Part shown: positions 44,838 through 53,674 of the stretch, in pieces
Position numbering within the stretch: the first letter of the stretch is position 1
How the letters are laid out: each line of letters starts with the position of its first letter
Source of the DNA: Rhodospirillaceae bacterium
GTDB taxonomy: Bacteria; Pseudomonadota; Alphaproteobacteria; Kiloniellales; DSM-21159
Length of the DNA: 64,000 bases
Reading direction: 5' to 3'
Assembly (NCBI GenBank): GCA_006969625.1
Contig: CP030885.1
Coordinates: 3,917,430-3,981,429, forward strand
Made by a program: the position numbers and the translations under genes
The notes under the pieces: model-generated
What the model was told of the DNA's origin: nothing
The model's input: the letters and a program-made list of their open reading frames with translations, nothing else
Database searches by the model: none

Positions 44838-45929
44838 ATGAGCGGCGAGAAGAGCGCGGACTTCCTGCAGCGACTGGACAGCGACGAACCGGTGCTGCAC
44901 GCCGGCGGCTACCTGTTCGAGATGGAGCGGCGCGGCTACCTGCAGGCTGGCGCCTACGTGCCCGAGGTGGTGCTGGAGTTCCCCCAGGCGCTGGAGGAGC
45001 TGCACGCCGAGTTCGCGCGCTGCGGCAGCGACGTGATGCTGGCCTTCACCTACTACGGCCACCGCGAGAAGCTGCGGCTGATTGGCAAGGAGGACCTGCT
45101 GGAGCCGCTCAACCGCGAGGCGGTGCGAATCGCCCGCAAGGTCGCCGCCGACTTCCCGCACACCTTCGTCGCCGGCAACATCTGCAACACCAACGTCTAC
45201 GAGCCGGGCAGCGCCGAAGCGGAGAAGGAGGTGCGCGGCATCTTCACCGAGCAACTCGCCTGGGCGGCCGAGGAAGGCATCGACATCATCGTCTGCGAGA
45301 CCGTCGCTTATCTGGGCGAGGCGAAGATCGCCGTCGAGGTGGCGCGCGACTTCGGCCTGCCGATCGTGCTCGGCTTCGCGATCCACAAGCCGGGCAAGCT
45401 GCGCGACTTCGACGGCAGCGTCGGCGAGGCCTGCAAGATCGTCCGCGACCACGGCGCCGACGTGGTCGGCGTCAACTGCCACCGCGGCCCGGCCACCATG
45501 CTGCCGCTGCTCGACGAGATCGTCGAGCACGTCGAGGCCAATCACGCCTGCGGCTTTCCGGTGGCCTACCGGACGACGCCGGACGAGCCGACCTTCGGCG
45601 CGCTGCGCGACCCGAACCAGCCCTATCCAGAGCAGGTGCCGGGCGGCCTGCCCTTCCCCGTCGCACTCGACCCCTTCGTGTGTACGCGCTACGAGATGGG
45701 CGAGTTCGCGCGGCGCGCCAAGGCGCTCGGGGTGCGCTACATGGGCGGCTGCTGCGGCACCGGGCCGCACCACATCCGCGCCATGGCCGAGGCCCTGGGG
45801 CGCGCGACGCCGGCCAGCCGCTACAGCCCCGACATGAGCAAGCACTACGCCCTTGGCGACAACCCGCAACTCAAGCAACATAACCGCGACTACGCCACCG
45901 GCCTGACCGCCGCCGGCAGCCAACTCTGA
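44838..45929 (+). CDS. Homocysteine S-methyltransferase family protein (1)
   Basis: 363 residues, ATG 44838 with AAGGGGG upstream. TIM-barrel methyltransferase of the betaine-homocysteine/MetH N-domain group: VMLAFTYYGHREKLRLIGKE, the zinc Cys in VVGVNCHRGPATM and the Cys pair in YMGGCCGTGPHHIRAMAE. It transfers methyl from a donor such as betaine or a methylated sulfonium/amine to a thiol. A paralogue follows after 16 bp, so the two form one transcription unit. Confidence 0.92.
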   Translation: MSGEKSADFLQRLDSDEPVLHAGGYLFEMERRGYLQAGAYVPEVVLEFPQALEELHAEFARCGSDVMLAFTYYGHREKLRLIGKEDLLEPLNREAVRIARKVAADFPHTFVAGNICNTNVYEPGSAEAEKEVRGIFTEQLAWAAEEGIDIIVCETVAYLGEAKIAVEVARDFGLPIVLGFAIHKPGKLRDFDGSVGEACKIVRDHGADVVGVNCHRGPATMLPLLDEIVEHVEANHACGFPVAYRTTPDEPTFGALRDPNQPYPEQVPGGLPFPVALDPFVCTRYEMGEFARRAKALGVRYMGGCCGTGPHHIRAMAEALGRATPASRYSPDMSKHYALGDNPQLKQHNRDYATGLTAAGSQL

Positions 45930-45945
45930 TCCGACAGGAGGTGCG

Positions 45946-46998
45946 ATGACGACCCGCGGACTGACCGAGCGGCTCGACGCCGAAGGCGTCATCTGCGCCG
46001 AAGGCTATCTGTTCGAGCTGGAGCGCCGCGGCTACGTGCAGGCCGGGCCCTTCGTCCCCGAGGTCGTCCTGGAGCATCCCGAGGCGGTCGGGGGCCTGCA
46101 CCGCGAGTTCGCGCACGCCGGCTCCGACGTCGTGCTCGCCTTCACCTACTACGGCCACCGCGAGAAGATGCGGCTGGTCGGCAAGGAGCATCTGCTCGAG
46201 CCGCTCAACCGGGAGGCACTGAAGCTGGCCCGCGAGGTGGCCGACGACTACGGCTGCCTGGTCGCCGGTAACGTCTGCAACACCAACCACTGGGGGCCGG
46301 ACGACGCCGAGACCCAGCGCGAGGTGCGGCAGATGTACGAGGAGCAGATCGGCTGGGCCGCCGACGCCGGCGTCGACTACGTGGTCAGCGAGACCAACGA
46401 CTACTACGGCGAGGCGGCGACGGCGCTGGAGGTCGTCAAGGCGCACGGCCTGCCCGCCGTCGTCACCCTTTCGGCCCACCGCGACCCGACCCTGTGGGAC
46501 GGCGTGCCGGTGATCGAGGCGGCGCAGCGCCTGGAGCAGGCCGGCGCCGAGGTGGTCGGGCTCAACTGCATGCGCGGGCCGGCGACCCTGTTCGGCTTGC
46601 TGGGCGAGCTGCGCCAGGCGGTCTCCTGCCACGTCGCCGCCCTGCCGGTGCCGTACCGTACGGACGAGGCGCACCCGACCTTCCAGTCGCTGCACGACGC
46701 GGCCTGCGACTGCATTCCCGGCGCGCGGCCCTTTCCCACCGCGCTCGACCCCTTCACCTGCAACCGCTACGAGATGGGCGCCTTCGCCAGGGCCGCCTGG
46801 GACCTGGGCGTACGCTACCTGGGCGTCTGCTGCGGCGGTGCGCCGCACCACGTGCGTGCCATGGCCGAGGCCTGGGGCCGCCGTCCGCAGGCCAGCCGCT
46901 ATTCCCCCGACATGGCGCGCCACGCCTTCTTCGGCACCTCCGGCAGCAGTTCGGCCGAGGTCGCCGCGCGCAACCGCACTCGCGCCGGCGAGCTCTAG
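45946..46998 (+). CDS. Homocysteine S-methyltransferase family protein (2)
   Basis: 350 residues, ATG 45946 after AGGAGG. A close paralogue of the preceding protein: EGYLFELERRGYVQAGPFVP, LAFTYYGHREKMRLVGKEHL, VVGLNCMRGPATL (zinc Cys) and LGVCCGGAPHHVRAMAEAWG (Cys pair). All three thiolate ligands are kept, so both copies should bind zinc. The pair reads as a tandem duplication that diverged, perhaps for different methyl donors or as a heteromeric enzyme. Confidence 0.92.
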   Translation: MTTRGLTERLDAEGVICAEGYLFELERRGYVQAGPFVPEVVLEHPEAVGGLHREFAHAGSDVVLAFTYYGHREKMRLVGKEHLLEPLNREALKLAREVADDYGCLVAGNVCNTNHWGPDDAETQREVRQMYEEQIGWAADAGVDYVVSETNDYYGEAATALEVVKAHGLPAVVTLSAHRDPTLWDGVPVIEAAQRLEQAGAEVVGLNCMRGPATLFGLLGELRQAVSCHVAALPVPYRTDEAHPTFQSLHDAACDCIPGARPFPTALDPFTCNRYEMGAFARAAWDLGVRYLGVCCGGAPHHVRAMAEAWGRRPQASRYSPDMARHAFFGTSGSSSAEVAARNRTRAGEL

Positions 46999-47128
46999 GC
47001 GCCCGATTTCGCCGCCACGCTCGGAAGCTTCCGGCTGCGGGACGGGTTGCCCCGAACGGTCCGGCTGGGGATGATGCCGGCGAATCGGACGTTGGCATCA
47101 CCGGGGGCGCGAAGCGGCGGCAGGCGGC

Positions 47129-47887
47129 ATGTCGGTTTGGGGCAAGATCATCGGAGCGGGCGCCGGCTTCGCGGTCGGCGGGCCTTTGGGGGCGCTGATC
47201 GGCGGCCTGGCCGGCCATGCCGTCGACGTAATGCGCGGCCAGACGGCCGAGCAGATGGCCGGCCCGGCGGGCGAGCTGCCGCCCGAGCGCGAGGGCACCA
47301 AGACCATCGCCTTCACCATCGGCGTCATCGTGCTGGGCGCCAAGATGGCCAAGGCCGACGGCCGGGTGACGCCCGACGAGGTCGCCGCCTTCAAGGAGGT
47401 CTTCCGGGTGCCGCCCGAGGAGATGAAGAATGTCGGCCGCCTGTTCAATCAGGCGCGCAAGGACGCCCGCGGCTTCGAGGCCTACGCCCGCCAACTCGGC
47501 GGCATGTTCCGCGACAACCCGGCGGTACTGGAGGAACTGCTCGACGGCCTGTTCCACATCGCCCGCGCCGACGGCCGGGTCAGCCCGGAGGAGGTCGCCT
47601 TTCTCGAGCAGGTTGCCTTCGAGTTCGGCTTTTCCGCCACCGACTGGCAGCGCATCCGCGCCGCCAACCTGGGTCCGGACGAGGGCGACCCCTACACCAT
47701 CCTGGGCGTGGCGCACGACGCCGACGAGACGACGATCAAGCGCGCGTATCGCGATCTTGTCCGGGAGAACCATCCCGACCGCCTGGTCTCCCAGGGCCTG
47801 CCCCAGGAGTTCGTCGACCTCGCCAACGAGAAGCTGGCCACCATCAACCAGGCCTACGCCAAGATCCGCAAGGCCCGCGGCTTCTAG
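47129..47887 (+). CDS. DjlA-like protein: glycine-zipper, TerB domain, J domain
   Basis: 252 residues. An N-terminal glycine-zipper membrane segment (GAGAGFAVGGPLGALIGGLA), a TerB domain (KMAKADGRVTPDEVAAFKEV and IARADGRVSPEEVAFLEQVA, two acidic motifs) and a C-terminal J domain (DPYTILGVAHDADETTIKRA, HPD in RENHPDRLVSQG). This is the DjlA order; it would recruit DnaK at the inner membrane. Its stop is 70 bp before the second leader module. Confidence 0.93.
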   Translation: MSVWGKIIGAGAGFAVGGPLGALIGGLAGHAVDVMRGQTAEQMAGPAGELPPEREGTKTIAFTIGVIVLGAKMAKADGRVTPDEVAAFKEVFRVPPEEMKNVGRLFNQARKDARGFEAYARQLGGMFRDNPAVLEELLDGLFHIARADGRVSPEEVAFLEQVAFEFGFSATDWQRIRAANLGPDEGDPYTILGVAHDADETTIKRAYRDLVRENHPDRLVSQGLPQEFVDLANEKLATINQAYAKIRKARGF

Positions 47888-47958
47888 ATCCTATGTCCCG
47901 CGGGGGTCCCGCACCGCAGTCGGTGACCTCCGGCCCCGCCCGGCACTGAAGAGTCCGC

Positions 47959-47987
47959 TTGATATTCCTGTTATGTTCTGTTAGAGA
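47959..47987 (+). promoter_or_regulatory. Candidate promoter of leader copy 2
   Basis: TTGATA, 17 bp, TAGAGA. The -35 box is closer to consensus than in copy 1. Confidence 0.4.
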
Positions 47988-48134
47988 GACTCCCGAGCGT
48001 GCCACAGGTGCGTCCTGACGCTGGGATAGCCGGACGCCAGGGCGGCAGGGGCCGCCGGGCCGGCCCGCCGGCCAGGTCCGTCGCCCAGATCCCGTCACGC
48101 GGCGTCCCAGAGCCCCGCTTTCCCCGAAGAAGAC

Positions 48135-48156
48135 CCCCGCCGCGGCGGGGTTTTTT
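48135..48156 (+). terminator. Intrinsic terminator or attenuator inside the leader, copy 2
   Basis: Same 16-base GC palindrome followed by six T as at 2109-2130, 109 bp before the start codon at 48265. Confidence 0.75.
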
Positions 48157-48304
48157 CGTGCCCGGTCTTTGGCATGCGGCCCCGCCGGTGCCCGCTCGCG
48201 CGGCAGCCCGGCTGTGCGCGCCCGGCCCTTTCCCGCTTCGCTTCCGAACAGAAGGAGTTCCGCCATGTCGGCTTACGGTTTCCTGTCCCTGCGCGGCGCC
48301 GTCC

Positions 48305-48406
48305 CGAGTGGATTGTCGCAGACAATCCACTCTTCCTTTCGCGGGCGGAGCGGATTCACGTAAGCGCCGGAATCGCCGAGCGGTTCCGGCGCTTACGATC
48401 CGGTCC
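48305..48406. repeat. Palindromic repeat insertion 1 in cassette 2 N-terminus
   Basis: About 102 bp absent from the equivalent place in cassette 1 (after 2279). GTCC is present on both sides (48301-48304, 48403-48406), a possible 4-bp duplication. It holds two hairpins: 48306-48332 with 12-bp perfect arms, and 48360-48396 with 13-bp arms GTAAGCGCCGGAA, the latter framed by GATTCAC and GATCC. Confidence 0.85.
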
Positions 48407-48497
48407 GCGACGGCCGCCGCAGCGACCCGCGCGACGTGCGCGCCCTCAAACGCAGCCTCGGCGCCGCCGGCTACTACCGGCCGCTCGCCGGCGTCCC

Positions 48498-48625
48498 GCG
48501 AGCAGGATAGCCTTGCCTCGGATCGCTGCGCGATCCGGCCAAGGCGTGAATCCTGCTCGCAACAGGTGAGGCGCGAGCGATTCACGCCGGGAGGACCGAA
48601 ACGGTCCTCCCGGCGATCGCACGCG
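48498..48625. repeat. Palindromic repeat insertion 2 in cassette 2 N-terminus
   Basis: About 126 bp absent from cassette 1. The first unit has outer arms GCGAGCAGGAT (48498-48508) and ATCCTGCTCGC (48550-48560) around an imperfect inner stem; the second has GATTCAC, a perfect 13-bp stem (48586-48598 with 48602-48614) and GATC. Same constant arms as the units beside IS481 copy 2. Confidence 0.85.
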
Positions 48626-49241
48626 GCGACGGCACCATGGACCGGGCCCTCGACGAGGGCCTGCGGCGCTTCCAGCAGGACCGCAAGCTGAAGGTCGACG
48701 GCCTGGCCACCCCCGGCGGCGAGACCGAGGCCGCCCTCAACGCCAGTCTTTCCGGGAGTCTGCCCGCAGACCTGCCCGCAGACCTGCCCAGGGGCGGCCT
48801 CTTCACCCACCTTGCGCCCGAGACCGAGCCCGCGCCCGAGACCGCACCCGAGACCGCGCGGCCGGCGCGGGATCGCGACCCTGCGCACCGGACCGGCCGC
48901 CCCGCGTCCGCCGCCGCCACCCCCCAGCCGCCGCGGGCGCCGCGGCCCGGCGCGCAGCCGGCGACCCAGGAAGACCCGCCGCTGCCGATCACCCCCGCCC
49001 AGCTGCTCGGCGCGCTGGTCACCGGCAAGCTGCCGCCGCTGCCCGCCCGGCCGGCCTTCCCGCCGCAGATCCCCGCACCGCAGATCCCCGCACAGCAGCC
49101 CGCCGCGCAGGCCGCCGCGCGCCGCCCGGCCACCCCGGCGCCCGCCCCGGCGGTCGACCCGGGCGACGCCCAGGCCGTGCACGAGGTCCTCACCCGCCAG
49201 GGCTACCGCTACAAGCCCGACCCCTTCGGCCGTATCGGCCC

Positions 49242-50408
49242 CTGAACGGCGAAAAGGGGGGCGAGTGGCTCGACCCCGAGGGCCGCGCCCTCGCCCCCGA
49301 CCGGGTCGAGGCCGCCCTGCGCCCGCTGCCGGCGCCGGACGCCGAGCGGGCGCCCCAGGCCCCCCAGCCCCCCCGGCCCGAGGATACGCCCGGCGAGGCG
49401 GGCCTCCGCCGGATCGTCTGGCCCGACAGCCATAAGACCACCCGCGCCTACTTCCGCTGGCGCCTGACCGGAACCGCCGACCCCGCCAAGGCCGAAGCCC
49501 GCCTCCAACGTCTCGCCGCCCCCCGCACCGGCACAGGCACAGGCACAGGCGGCCTCGCCGCCGAAGCCCAGGCCAACGCCGCCGCGGCAGACGCGGCAGG
49601 CGCCGAAGCGGGCCAACGCTCGGACGCACGTGGCGCCGACGACCGCCTGCACCCGGCTGCAGGCCGCGACGGCCACCCCGGCGTCGGCCCGGATCCCTTC
49701 GCCGCACCGGCCGCTGAGGTGCCGAACGAGAACGGCAGGTCCTCGTCGGCCGCGGGCAATCGTCCGCACGCCAAGCCGCGCATGGCGCCGGACGGGCATC
49801 CCGGCGTCGGCGGGCGCTACGACGAGCCGGACGGCCACCCGGCCAGCGGGCCGGCTCACTCCAGCGCCGAGGACAACATGGCCGCGGACAACATGCAGGT
49901 GCCCGACGAGACCGAGGCCTGGCTGCGCCGCCACCTGGGCGACGAGATCTACGACCAGATCCTGCACGACGACATCCCCGGCATGGCCGAGCTGATGGGT
50001 CTCGATCCAGACTTGGTTGCAGCGGCCGGACCGCAGGCGTCAGCGGCCATTGCCGGGGCGGCCGCTTACCGAAACCTCCCCCGCCATCAGCGAGACCGTG
50101 TCAACCCGGAGATCGTCCAGCTTGCCGAGGCCGGGCACGTCGAGCTCGCCAACGACCTGCTGTTTCGCCTGGCCAGCCAGAACTCGCTCGGCCCGGACCA
50201 CAATCGCTATGCTATGACGAACGACGACCTTCGCGAGGCGAACGCGTGGGATCGCTCAAAGCGCGACGCCTTGAAAGTCGTCGCAGACCTGCCGGGCGTG
50301 CCAGCCCGGGTCAAGGCAGCGGCCAGCATCCTGGCGCATGCCTTCCAGGGCAACATCGACGCGCGGAATAGCCTGATCGAACGCAGGGGCAACAGTCGCC
50401 AGAAGTAG
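49242..50408 (+). CDS. Cassette 2 orphan C-terminal module
   Basis: Open without a stop from before 49242 to 50408, but with no conventional start before GTG 49719, so it is an orphan end. It begins with the shared block GEWLDPEGRALAPD, VWPDSHKTTR, FRWRLTGTADPAKAEARLQR, then the Gly-Thr linker, a DGHPGVG-rich stretch, and a unique helical C-terminus from about 49890: ETEAWLRRHLGDEIYDQILH, LFRLASQNSLGPDHN, RGNSRQK. The conserved block is in a different frame from YRYKPDPFGRIGP just upstream, because of a TGAACGGCGAAAA plus G6 stretch instead of cassette 1's TGGGGGG. A convergent SEL1-like gene follows after 45 bp. Activity of the end is unknown. Confidence 0.65.
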   Translation: MNGEKGGEWLDPEGRALAPDRVEAALRPLPAPDAERAPQAPQPPRPEDTPGEAGLRRIVWPDSHKTTRAYFRWRLTGTADPAKAEARLQRLAAPRTGTGTGTGGLAAEAQANAAAADAAGAEAGQRSDARGADDRLHPAAGRDGHPGVGPDPFAAPAAEVPNENGRSSSAAGNRPHAKPRMAPDGHPGVGGRYDEPDGHPASGPAHSSAEDNMAADNMQVPDETEAWLRRHLGDEIYDQILHDDIPGMAELMGLDPDLVAAAGPQASAAIAGAAAYRNLPRHQRDRVNPEIVQLAEAGHVELANDLLFRLASQNSLGPDHNRYAMTNDDLREANAWDRSKRDALKVVADLPGVPARVKAAASILAHAFQGNIDARNSLIERRGNSRQK

Positions 50409-50452
50409 TCTTCGGCGATGCCGCCCAAACGACGGGGCTTTCGCCCCCCTAG

Positions 50453-51097
50453 CTATTCCCGGAGCAGAAATTTCGGAAGGTGGCACGGCGCAAGTCCCAA
50501 GTCCGCCAACCAGGCATCGTCGAAGCCCCACTGCGGCGGCACAGGGAACAAGTCGATCGGCGGTTGCTCCTCGGGCCGGAACGACACCGCAAGCCGCTGG
50601 GCTTTGGCGAACTCGCCATCGGACATCACCAGACTCGTCGCCATGACCACGGCGGTTGCGTTGGTTTCGCCGCGGCGCACGGCGGAATGCGCCCAGAGGT
50701 AGGACTTGATGAGATCTCGTCGAATACCTCCGCCCGTCATGTATGAACTTGCCAAGTAGCTCATCGCCTTGGCACTTCCTGCCCGTGCCGCCTTGTCGTA
50801 GAAAAGGATGGCGGCGCATACGCTGTGCGGGAAGAATTCACCGTTCTCGTGCATGATGCCGATCCGCATCTGGGCCTCGACGTTGCCGGCGACGGCGAGC
50901 GGGTGGAGCAGGCGGGCGGCGGCCTCGAAGTCGCCGGCGGCGTGCGCGGCCAGGCCGAGGGCGAGCGCTTCGGCCTCCGAGATCTCGGCGGCGGGCGACG
51001 CGGCGAGGCTACCGGCCTCGTCGGCCGTGCCCGCGCCGAGCGCAGCCGCCGAAACCAGCCAGAGCCCCAAGACCAACGCCAAGATCGAGACCCGCAC
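50453..51097 (-). CDS. Secreted SEL1-repeat protein, candidate partner/immunity of cassette 2
   Basis: 214 residues. Signal peptide MRVSILALVLGLWLVSAAAL. SEL1 repeats: LHPLAVAGNVEAQMRIGIMH, ILFYDKAARAGSAKAMSYLA, and a SSYMTGGGIRRDLIKSYLW segment. The C-terminal third is Pro-rich and ends CHLPKFLLRE. Like the gene at 4390-6009 it is convergent with the cassette end, so each would be periplasmic. Base composition of the first 300 bases at the 3' side is lower in GC than the neighbours, suggesting transfer. Confidence 0.8.
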   Translation of the reverse strand: MRVSILALVLGLWLVSAAALGAGTADEAGSLAASPAAEISEAEALALGLAAHAAGDFEAAARLLHPLAVAGNVEAQMRIGIMHENGEFFPHSVCAAILFYDKAARAGSAKAMSYLASSYMTGGGIRRDLIKSYLWAHSAVRRGETNATAVVMATSLVMSDGEFAKAQRLAVSFRPEEQPPIDLFPVPPQWGFDDAWLADLGLAPCHLPKFLLRE

Positions 51098-51209
51098 CCG
51101 CGCTCACCCCCGGTTGAACCGCCGTGGGAGTTTAGGAGAGCCGCGGCGTCCGGGCAACGAGGCGCGCCGAAGCCGGCGGAAAGCGCGATGACCGGTTGCG
51201 CCTGCCTGC

Positions 51210-51443
51210 GTGAGACCGGCCGCCCAGCTGCTCGGCGCGCTGGTCACCGGCAAGCTGCCGCCGCTGGCCGCCCGCCCGGCCTTCCCGCCGCAACCTGCCG
51301 CGCAGATCCCCGCCGCGCAGATCCCCGCGCGCCGCCCGGCCACCCCGGCGGTCGACCCGGGCGACGCCCAGGCCGTGCACGACGCCCTCGTCGGCCAGGG
51401 CTACCGCTACAAGCCCGACCCCTTCGGCCGTATCGGCCCCTGA
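51210..51443 (+). pseudogene. Cassette 3 linker remnant (modular protein middle part)
   Basis: From about 51220 the sequence re-enters the family at AQLLGALVTGKLPPLAARPA and runs through AQIPAAQIPA and YRYKPDPFGRIGP to a TGA at 51441. The peptidoglycan-binding N-terminus is missing altogether, so the cassette was copied or recombined into this place from inside the linker. Confidence 0.85.
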
Positions 51444-51444
51444 A

Positions 51445-52863
51445 CGGCGAAAAGGGGGGGAGTGGCTCGACCCCGAGGGCCGCGCCCTCGCCCCCGACCG
51501 GGTCGAGGCCGCCCTGCGCCCGCTGCCGGCACCGGACGCCGAGCGGGCGCCCCAGGCCCCCCAGCCCCCCCGGCCCGAGGATACGCCCGGCGAGGCGGGC
51601 CTCCGCCGGATCGTCTGGCCGGACAGCCACAAGACCACCCGCGCCTACTTCCGTTGGCGCCTGACCGGAACCGCCGACCCCGCCGAGGCCGAAGCCCGCC
51701 TCCAACGCCTCGCCGCCCCCCGCACCGGCATCGGCACCGGCACCGGCACCGGCACAGGCACCAGCCCAGGCGGCCTCGCCGCCGAAGCCCAGGCCAACGC
51801 CGCCGGCCAGCACGCGGACGCTGGCGGCGCCTACACCCTCGCCGCCGGCGGCGGCGACGACCGGCTGGCCGCGCAAGACCCGGCGGCACCGCCGGATCGC
51901 GACGCAGCCGGGGGCGGCGGCGCCGACCCGCGCGACACGCAGGTGGCGATCGGCCTCGACGACGACGAGACTCCCTTCGGCCTCGGCGACGACTACGGCG
52001 CCGACATTTCCGAGGCGGAGGCCGACGCCCTCGAGGAGCTGATCGCGCGCGGCGCCGAGCTGAGCGGCCTGAGCGAAGACGAGCTGACGCGCGAGCTGGA
52101 GAAGCTGGTCCCGGTGCACGGCGCGCCGCTGCTCCTCGAGGACGGGCTGGAGGCGCTGGGCCAGGCCTGGAAGGCCCTGGAGGACAGGGACTACCTCGAC
52201 GCGCTCGCCGCCGCCGCCGACGGGGCGATCGAGCTGAGCGGTCTGGCGTTCGGCGCCGGCACCCTGGTCAAGGGCGCCAGGCTGGTCGGCAAGATCGGCG
52301 CCCGCCGGGCCCTCGATATCCTCGCCAGCCTGGCCAGGCACGGCCGCGGGCCGGGCCGGGACGGCCGCCTGCCGCCCGCCAACCCCGCCGCCCGCCTGCC
52401 CGAGGGCAGCGTCGCGCCCCTGCGCACCACCTCCGGCGCCCAGGCCCGCGTCGCCGTCGCCGGCCAGCGCCGCGCCGACGTCGAGCGCCTCGACACCGCC
52501 ATCGGCCACGTCACCGCGGCCGACGCCAGGTCAGTCACCGGCCTGATCGACGGCGGGCGCTTGGACATCGCCACAGATGCCGGCGAGAACGTCGTCAACA
52601 TCCAGAAGTCCGGCGGCGCCGCGGCGGCCGATGCGGCCTTCGAGCGGATCGTCAAGGAGCACGGCGGCTCGCTGGACGACGTGGTGCCGAACCCACGCGG
52701 GGTGCGCACGTTTACGACGAAGGACGGCACGACCTATTCGCGGTACGAAAGCTCTGGCGACAATGGTCAGACCGTATCCGTGATCATCGTTGCGCCTGGC
52801 GCGAACAGGAACAACCGCTTCGATCTCAAGGTTCGGTTCGATAACGCGGAGGTTTCGCGATGA
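51445..52863 (+). CDS. Cassette 3 orphan C-terminal module, candidate toxin
   Basis: Open from the poly-G tract (A4G7 near 51450-51460) to the TGA at 52861; first conventional start is GTG 51943. Shared block EWLDPEGRALAPD to LTGTADPAEAEARLQRLA, a long GTGTGTGT linker, then a unique region: IGLDDDETPFGLGDDYGADI, ELEKLVPVHGAPLLLEDGLE, a hydrophobic Gly/Ala stretch near 52230-52280 (SGLAFGAGTLVKGARLVGKI), and a compact end of about 100 residues (DIATDAGENVVNIQKSGG, TKDGTTYSRYESSG, NRFDLKVRFDNAEVSR). The last 130 bases are clearly lower in GC. The following gene overlaps by 4 bp. No known toxin family recognised. Confidence 0.7.
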   Translation, partial: RRKGGEWLDPEGRALAPDRVEAALRPLPAPDAERAPQAPQPPRPEDTPGEAGLRRIVWPDSHKTTRAYFRWRLTGTADPAEAEARLQRLAAPRTGIGTGTGTGTGTSPGGLAAEAQANAAGQHADAGGAYTLAAGGGDDRLAAQDPAAPPDRDAAGGGGADPRDTQVAIGLDDDETPFGLGDDYGADISEAEADALEELIARGAELSGLSEDELTRELEKLVPVHGAPLLLEDGLEALGQAWKALEDRDYLDALAAAADGAIELSGLAFGAGTLVKGARLVGKIGARRALDILASLARHGRGPGRDGRLPPANPAARLPEGSVAPLRTTSGAQARVAVAGQRRADVERLDTAIGHVTAADARSVTGLIDGGRLDIATDAGENVVNIQKSGGAAAADAAFERIVKEHGGSLDDVVPNPRGVRTFTTKDGTTYSRYESSGDNGQTVSVIIVAPGANRNNRFDLKVRFDNAEVSR

Positions 52864-53567
52864 AGACAAGGACTTTCGAGGGCTTCACCTTCCAAGTGCT
52901 GGAGCCGGCGGAAAGCTACGCACGAGCGATACCACTTTTCGGGCGCGTGTTCGTGCTTGCCGAGGACGGCGGTCTCGACAACTTCGCTATCTTCCCGAGG
53001 GGGAAGCCGCCGCGGATTTTCCGCAACGCCGACTGGCAAGTCGTCGCCCTCGTCGGCACGCCATTCTTCGCAGAGGACGAGGACTCGCTGCGGGGTAAAC
53101 CCCAGTGGTACCGCGAGCTGCACGGTCGCGACCATCTGGCGCCGCTGCTGCGGATACTGCAGGACCGCGGCACGCCGCATGTCTATCTGGCGCATATCGA
53201 TGAGCCGGCCCAGCAGGAAACCCTGCTGGCGCCGCCGCGGCGACCGGAGCTGAACGCGGCCTGGTATTCCGACGATCTGCTCGCGACGCTCTGCAGCTTC
53301 GCCGTGGACGATCACGCCGACTGGGGCTTGGTCGCTGACGAATACTGCATGTACCTCGGCGGCGAACCGGCGCTGATGCAGCGTTTCATCGCCGAGTCCG
53401 GCGGGCTGGACGAGCTGATCCGGCTGTTTTCGATGTACATCGAGGGGCCGGTGACGCCCGGCGAGCCCGGCTACACGGCCGGCGGAGCCCGTTTCCACCG
53501 CCGCCTCTACGACTACCTCGGCTGGCCCTGGCCCTTCGCCGAGCCACCGCCGTCGGCCTCGGCCTAG
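52860..53567 (+). CDS. Candidate immunity protein of cassette 3
   Basis: 235 residues, ATG 52860 overlapping the cassette 3 stop (ATGA), the classical toxin-immunity layout. No signal peptide or membrane span. FEGFTFQVLEPAESYARAIP, then DNFAIFPRGKPPRIFRNADW and VADEYCMYLGGEPALMQRF. No family recognised. The first third is lower in GC than the neighbourhood, as is the end of cassette 3, so the pair likely moved together. Confidence 0.7.
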   Translation: MKTRTFEGFTFQVLEPAESYARAIPLFGRVFVLAEDGGLDNFAIFPRGKPPRIFRNADWQVVALVGTPFFAEDEDSLRGKPQWYRELHGRDHLAPLLRILQDRGTPHVYLAHIDEPAQQETLLAPPRRPELNAAWYSDDLLATLCSFAVDDHADWGLVADEYCMYLGGEPALMQRFIAESGGLDELIRLFSMYIEGPVTPGEPGYTAGGARFHRRLYDYLGWPWPFAEPPPSASA

Positions 53568-53674
53568 GCCGGCGCACGCTTCGGCGCGGTAGGGGGCGCC
53601 TGCTGGCCTGCGGCGCTCCAGACGCCTGCCGCGCCGAAGCGCGGCGGCATCAGCCCCGGAACGGCAAGAGGGGG

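Larger units (their letters stand above)
47954..48283 (+). repeat. Duplicated leader module, copy 2
   Basis: Repeats 1926-2258: promoter-like boxes, central region, terminator hairpin, GAAGGAG and the first codons up to the Gly-Ala-Val codons. It begins 67 bp after the DjlA-like gene. The following coding part is broken, yet the leader itself is well kept, so it may still make its own RNA. Confidence 0.85.
48265..49245 (+). pseudogene. Modular protein N-terminal part, cassette 2, broken
   Basis: The ATG with GAAGGAG and MSAYGFLSLRGAV equal cassette 1. The peptidoglycan-binding domain is then interrupted twice, at 48305-48406 and 48500-48625, by palindromic inserts that each bring an in-frame stop (TAA at 48361, TAG at 48508). 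Between and after them the homology resumes: DPRDVRALKRSLGAAGYYRP, then MDRALDEGLRRFQQDRKLKV to YRYKPDPFGRIGP and a TGA at 49243. Insert lengths (about 102 and 126 bp) are multiples of three. A separate start at 48637 could make the linker alone. Probably not functional as a full-length protein. Confidence 0.9.
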
